Assembly: GCA_010279815.1 (NCBI GenBank)
Contig: QEOQ01000552.1
Location: 255,933 to 266,164, forward strand
Length of the DNA stretch: 10,232 bases
Source of the DNA: Brachionus plicatilis
Lineage: Eukaryota > Rotifera > Eurotatoria > Ploima > Brachionidae
Direction: 5' to 3'
The notes below the pieces were generated by a model. That model was not told the DNA's origin and made no database searches. It saw only the letters and a program-made list of their open reading frames with translations. Each line of letters starts with the position of its first letter. The stretch's first letter is position 1. Made by a program: the position numbers and the translations under genes. Shown here piece by piece: positions 6,933 through 10,232 of this stretch.

Positions 6933-7305
6933 AGTTTTTGTGAAATTCAGTACAAAATGATAAAAAGAAAACAAAAAAATGTAAAAAAATTGAATAACTT
7001 TTTTTCTAAATGTTTAAACCTAATTCTGTAAATGCAACATAGTGCAAGATTCAAAGTTGCATCAAATACCAAGGTCTGGTAATTTTGCAGAGTTTAGCTG
7101 AAATTCAATTTAGTAAATTTCAATGTAATCGAGCGTATTGCATTTTGCAGAGATTTTGCACATCATTAGCAGACTTCTTCAGTTAATGCAGCTTTGAATG
7201 TTGCACCATTCTGCATTCACAGAATTAATTTTAAACTTTTAGAAAAAAAGTTATTAAATTTTTTTACACTTTGTTCTGTTCTTTTGTACTGAGCTTCACA
7301 AAACT
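6933..7305. mobile_element. Foldback element family B, copy 2 (373 bp)
   Basis: This is a palindromic non-coding element. The left arm, about 6933-7062, and the right arm, about 7186-7305, are inverted copies at roughly 80% identity by eye, with a 123-bp spacer. Ends are AGTTTTTGTGAA on the left and AGTTTTGTGAAG on the opposite strand at the right. It is bracketed by GGGTTTACA / AGGTTTACA, a 9-bp duplication with one mismatch. Outer and inner boxes (TTGTGAAAT, TACAAAA, ATAACTTTT, TTCTAAATGT) are shared with the element at 2691-3000. Nine-base duplications with long inverted arms are typical of Mutator-like non-autonomous elements; assignment to that group is inference. It encodes no protein. 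Confidence 0.87.
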
Positions 7306-7314
7306 AGGTTTACA
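7306..7314 (+). repeat. Target-site duplication, right, of foldback B copy 2
   Basis: AGGTTTACA, matching GGGTTTACA on the left side at 8 of 9 positions. Confidence 0.75.
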
Positions 7315-7638
7315 GTATTTTTAAAATTTTTAAGCTCTACAAGTTAATGAAACAAATACAATCTTAACATTCAAATATTTTTTTTAATCGAAAAATATAT
7401 TAAAAAATAATCGATTTTTAATTTAAAAAATTAAAAAATTAAAATAAATTTTAAAAATGATATCTTTCATTTTTTTAGTTTTTGATGATCAAAAACAATT
7501 TAAAAGATCATTTCGATAAATCTATAATTAATATTAAACTAAACAAATAAAATTCGCATTCTCATAAACTAGTTACTATCTAAACCCTAAAAAATAAAGA
7601 AAAATTTTGTTCAAAATTCTAATTGAATCTAATTCAAT
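7315..7638. other. AT-rich stretch without recognised feature
   Basis: Low-complexity A+T sequence dominated by A and T runs; no gene, RNA or transposon seen. Confidence 0.6.
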
Positions 7639-7704
7639 TCATATTTATTATTTTTAAAGACAACTTTTAATCTCTTGAATTGTCTTTAAAAATAATAAAT
7701 ATGA
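7639..7704. repeat. Perfect 25-bp inverted repeat (hairpin)
   Basis: The arm 7639-7663 is exactly complementary to 7680-7704, with a 16-base loop. The arms contain TTATTTTTAAAGACAA and its complement. A perfect 25-bp match is well beyond what the local AT-richness readily gives. It could be the core of a small palindromic element, a replication-slippage product, or a transcribed hairpin; nothing here distinguishes these. The minus-strand ORF at 7654-7869 that overlaps it is not credible as a gene. Confidence 0.85.
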
Positions 7705-8124
7705 CAAAGTAATAATTTTAATTAAATAACAATTACTCCGTTTCCTAAAGGAAAATAGGAGAGGAGCTCTTCTTCTTTTAGAGGTTAAGTTAGCTTGATC
7801 TAAAATTTTTAAAACTAAATCGATTATATTATAATTATATTTAATTGATCGATTATAATCTTGAAGCAAATTTTTTTAAGTGATTTTCTATGATCATATC
7901 TTAATCAACGAATTACTTCAATTCTCACTTAGATTTTTTTTTCAAACCTGTATTTTTGCTCACGGAAAAAATCCTGATAATTGAAAATTGAAAAAAGTTA
8001 TTCTTAAATTACAAAAAAACTTAGAAATTATTAGAATTTTCTTGTAAACATATTAAATACTCGATGAATGTTTTATTTAATTATTTAATATTATCACAAT
8101 TTTGATTATGAATATGAGGGAATA
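7705..8124. other. AT-rich stretch without recognised feature
   Basis: No gene or element is recognised. One slightly GC-richer patch at 7735-7800 contains the short palindrome TTTCCTAAAGGAAA; no function is inferred. Confidence 0.55.
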
Positions 8125-8150
8125 ATGAGGGGCAACACAGCACTTGTTAA

Positions 8151-8672
8151 ATCCACAAAACATTTAAATCAATGGATGTCAAAATGCTATTCTCACTGTA
8201 CAAGACTTATGTAAGACCACATTTGGAATATGCTGTACAAGCGTGGTGTCCTTACAATAGCAAGGATATCAAGTGTCTTGAAATGGTACAAAGAAGAGCC
8301 ACGAAGTCAATACATCATCTCAGAAGTATGACGTATGAGGAGAGACTAAGAAAATTAAGGCTGCAAAAACTGTCTGAAAGGAGAGAAAGAGGAGATATAA
8401 TACAGATGTTCAAATTCGTCAGGGGCTACAATAAAGTAAAATGGTTTCATCCAAACATGCCTGCTAACTCACTCTCGCAGACTGGACCGGCTGGATCCAT
8501 TAGAGGGGGTCCACATCGTTTAAGACAGCAACGAACAAATTGTAGAAAAAAAAGAGAAAACTTTTTCACAAATAGAGTGGTGAAAGGATGGAACAAACTG
8601 CCAACACAAATATGTGAATCCAGAAGAGTTAATGGTTTTAAAAACAAGTTTGACAAAGCGCAAACAATATAA
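8151..8672 (+). pseudogene. LINE-C C-terminal coding fragment
   Basis: The frame opens at 8151 after a stop, has its first ATG at 8172 (166 codons from there) and ends with TAA at 8670-8672. The ATG is internal to the element's protein, not a true start. Residues early on read LYKTYVRPHLEYAVQAW, then LEMVQRRATK, YEERLRKLRL, RRERGDIIQMFKFVRG, NKVKW, GPAGSIRGGPHRLR, NFFTNRVVKGWNKLP and RVNGFKNKFDK. These are the ordered post-RT blocks of CR1/jockey-type LINE ORF2 proteins. The RT catalytic region and endonuclease are missing, so no enzyme is made. Over about 62 aligned residues it shares 36 with LINE-A, so the two are different families. The minus-strand ORF at 8447-8731 is its shadow. Confidence 0.93.
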
Positions 8673-8685
8673 GCTACCATAGCTT
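8671..8685 (+). other. LINE-C 3' UTR hairpin 1
   Basis: AAGCT (8671-8675) pairs with AGCTT (8681-8685) around the loop ACCAT, starting inside the stop codon. Confidence 0.5.
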
Positions 8686-8713
8686 GGAGTCTACTGTCTC
8701 TAAGCTTCGTAAT

Positions 8714-8730
8714 TGACCAAACGTGGGTCA
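8714..8730 (+). other. LINE-C 3' UTR hairpin 2, near the tail
   Basis: TGACC (8714-8718) pairs with GGTCA (8726-8730), loop AAACGTG. In L2/CR1-group LINEs a 3' stem-loop next to a short tandem tail is where the RT recognises its RNA; that role here is inferred from position and shape. Confidence 0.55.
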
Positions 8731-8747
8731 TTTACTGTAGTTACTCT

Positions 8748-8762
8748 TTATTATTATTATTA
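8748..8762 (+). repeat. TTA microsatellite, 3' tail of LINE-C
   Basis: Five TTA units followed by ATAAAG. Short tandem tails rather than poly(A) are usual at CR1/L2-type 3' ends, so this marks the element's end. Confidence 0.75.
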
Positions 8763-8765
8763 ATA

Positions 8766-9202
8766 AAGATTTTTTGGCACAATCAAAAAAAATGCTACGA
8801 AAAAAGTTTTTAGATTAAATTAAAAGTTTTAGAATTTGGTTTTATCGATTTTATCATATAATCATTTTAATTCTAGATACTTTTATTTTTTTTCTAAAAA
8901 TGCATTTTTTCTCAAGAGTTTTTAAACAAATTTATAAACATGAAATATAATCTTTAAATAATTGGAATTTAAAGGCTTATTAGAAATTAAAATTATTGTT
9001 CTTTTAACGTTTAAAATTTTAGTTAATAGTATGTTCGGCTAATTAGAGGTTTAGCGCCCTTTCAAGCAATTTAATTTGATTGATATGAATTCAATGGCAA
9101 AATGTAAATAATTTTCATATTTTTATACTTATTAATAGTTTTTGTGCAATATTTCAGAAATTTTTAACATAGGATTTAAAAAAATTTCTTAAATATTCCT
9201 TT
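8766..9202. other. AT-rich stretch without recognised feature
   Basis: No gene is seen. A GC-richer patch at 9031-9065 (TGTTCGGCTAATTAGAGG) recalls pogo/Tigger-type inverted termini, but there is no partner copy in the window. Confidence 0.5.
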
Positions 9203-9540
9203 TTCCAGAATCACGTTGCACTCGAATTTCTCGTAAAAGAGTTTTATCAAGCTAACTATCTTCTGTGGTAGGCCATACGATCTTAATATGGCCCACAAGA
9301 TTTCTCAGTGTATGCTATCAAAGCCTTCTTGAAGTCAATGAAGTTAAGATACATGGAGCTATTCCATTCCAGACTTTGTTCTATGATGTTCCTAAGTGTA
9401 AATATAAATTGGAAAGCTTTAAAAATTTTGAAATCCCTATTGCAATTTAATTTAGAATTAATTATATTCTCACTGTATCATGATAAGAGAGTTTAAATGA
9501 AGCCTTATGATATATTCGGACAAACCTGCGGGAAACCCAG
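9203..9540 (-). pseudogene. LINE-D: decayed RT fragment of a second LINE lineage
   Basis: The minus strand from about 9410 down reads FIFTLRNIIEQSLEWNSS and then MYLNFIDFKKA, the RT motif A with its Asp present. One base is lost at about 9320. In the next frame comes DSIH, a TGA stop (9304-9306, where Arg is usual), EILWAILRSYGLPQKIV and SLIKLFYEKFECNVIL, ending near 9203. Further right, a frame-shifted QAGFR-like patch lies near 9430-9446, and a GC-richer patch at 9500-9540 resembles the SVPGKVLSRII block, in the right order and about the right spacing (weaker). The sequence type differs from LINE-A to LINE-C and is closer to RTE-like or related LINEs; the clade is not settled. Plus-strand ORFs at 9265-9450 and 9308-9496 are antisense shadows. 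Confidence 0.85.
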
Positions 9541-10232
9541 AATTATCATATAATAATAATTACAATTTATTTTTATTTATTGAAATACAAAATTAATTTA
9601 ATCAACGTAAATTTAAATTTTCGAATTTGTCTTTTAAATGAAACGTTGAAATTAAAATACTTATTTTTATGCACTAATTGCTGTTTCATTAAATAACTTC
9701 AAATAATTTCACTAAAATTGTTTTGGGTAACATAACTTAGTCTCAACTTTTGATGAGGAACATGCATGATGCAAAATATTTTCAAAGAATCAGCTGCCAT
9801 TAAATACTTTCTTATTTTTACATTTTATCTAAATGTATTTTATCAGATTTCAAAATTTTGTTGATTCACGATTTACTCATTTTTATTTTTTTGTTTTAGT
9901 TGAGGCTAAGAGGTTTTTAAAGAAAGAATTATCAGAAAAAATAAATTATTTATTTTATTATAAAATTAATTACTGTTGCTGAAGACTTAATTAAATCAAT
10001 GTCTCATATGAATTCTTAATTAAATTTCTAAGTAAACGGTTTAAGTGTTCTTTTTAATTGTTTTTTAAATTAAATTATTATTAGTCAAAAATTTTGGTTT
10101 ATTCAAGTTTAACTATGAAAAATTAAATAATGCAAATTTTAAATCAAATAAACGATAATTTTTTTATTTTAATTAAAATAAATTTTAAGCTTTTATTGTG
10201 AGGCAATTTATTGAATCGTATCTTAATATTCT
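9541..10232. other. AT-rich stretch without recognised feature
   Basis: No gene, RNA or transposon is recognised to the end of the window; the sequence is A+T-rich with short closed frames on both strands. Confidence 0.6.

Larger units (their letters stand above)
8125..8765 (+). mobile_element. LINE-C: 3' fragment of a CR1/jockey-type LINE
   Basis: A plus-strand 5'-truncated LINE keeping only its post-RT coding end, 3' untranslated region and tail. The coding part (8151-8672) is unbroken. The match seems to reach further left to about 8125, where CAACACAGCACTTGTTAAATCC resembles the preceding ANSTLGLI-type block but has a stop at 8148-8150. After the stop codon come two small hairpins (8671-8685 and 8714-8730) and five TTA units (8748-8762) followed by ATAAAG. 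That arrangement is typical of CR1/L2-group 3' ends. It faces the opposite way to LINE-A and LINE-B. No clear target duplication was found. Confidence 0.92.

Noticed and set aside
7654..7869. 71-codon minus-strand ORF
   Set aside because: It overlaps the perfect hairpin and low-complexity AT sequence and has no recognisable protein features.
8447..8731. 94-codon minus-strand ORF
   Set aside because: It is the shadow of the well-supported LINE-C coding frame on the plus strand.
9025..9065. Possible pogo/Tigger-type terminal repeat (TGTTCGGCTAATTAGAGG)
   Set aside because: Resemblance is from memory, no inverted partner exists in the window, and no TA duplication can be tested.
9265..9496. 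Two overlapping plus-strand ORFs of about 60 codons
   Set aside because: The minus strand of the same region carries ordered RT motifs of LINE-D, so these are antisense artefacts.
1..10232. CRISPR array, rRNA, tRNA, bacterial operon or integrated virus
   Set aside because: No regularly spaced repeats, conserved RNA sequence, ribosome binding sites with packed genes, or viral structural proteins were seen; all coding signals belong to LINE retrotransposons.

Overview
This window looks like A+T-rich intergenic DNA from an animal (metazoan) nuclear genome, roughly three quarters A+T by eye. There is no bacterial-type gene packing, no RNA gene, and no host gene I can recognise. Everything identifiable is transposable-element debris. 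The organism cannot be named from this. The CR1/jockey-like LINE proteins and the base composition would fit rotifers, flatworms, cnidarians or similar AT-rich invertebrates (inference only).

Layout. (1) 1-1340, minus strand: LINE-A, a 5'-truncated CR1/jockey-type non-LTR retrotransposon. Its reverse transcriptase (RT) is nearly readable, split by two single-base frameshifts, and it runs off the left edge. (2) 1341-1954: AT-rich, nothing recognised. (3) about 1955-3415, minus strand: LINE-B, a much older and heavily decayed copy of the same broad type, recognisable only by patchy RT motifs. It has been split by two inserted palindromic elements: a 230-bp MITE (2194-2423, family A, 8-bp target duplication) and a roughly 310-bp foldback element (2691-3000, family B). 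(4) 3954-4176: a second, older copy of MITE family A. (5) 4177-6932: AT-rich, no firm feature; one weak candidate exon near 6235-6522. (6) 6933-7305: a second family-B foldback element with a 9-bp target duplication carrying one mismatch. (7) 7639-7704: a perfect 25-bp hairpin. (8) about 8125-8765, plus strand: LINE-C, a 3' fragment of a CR1/jockey-type LINE with an intact C-terminal reading frame, 3' hairpins and a TTA-repeat tail. (9) about 9203-9540, minus strand: a decayed RT fragment of a different LINE lineage. (10) the remainder to 10232 is AT-rich with no recognised feature.

How the parts relate. The LINEs are autonomous-type elements reduced to dead fragments. The two short palindromic families have no transposase and would have depended on enzymes encoded elsewhere. 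The nesting gives a relative history: LINE-B landed first, the two palindromic elements inserted into it, and LINE-A and LINE-C, which are far less eroded, are probably younger. Several apparent ORFs are artefacts lying inside palindromes or antisense to the LINE remnants.
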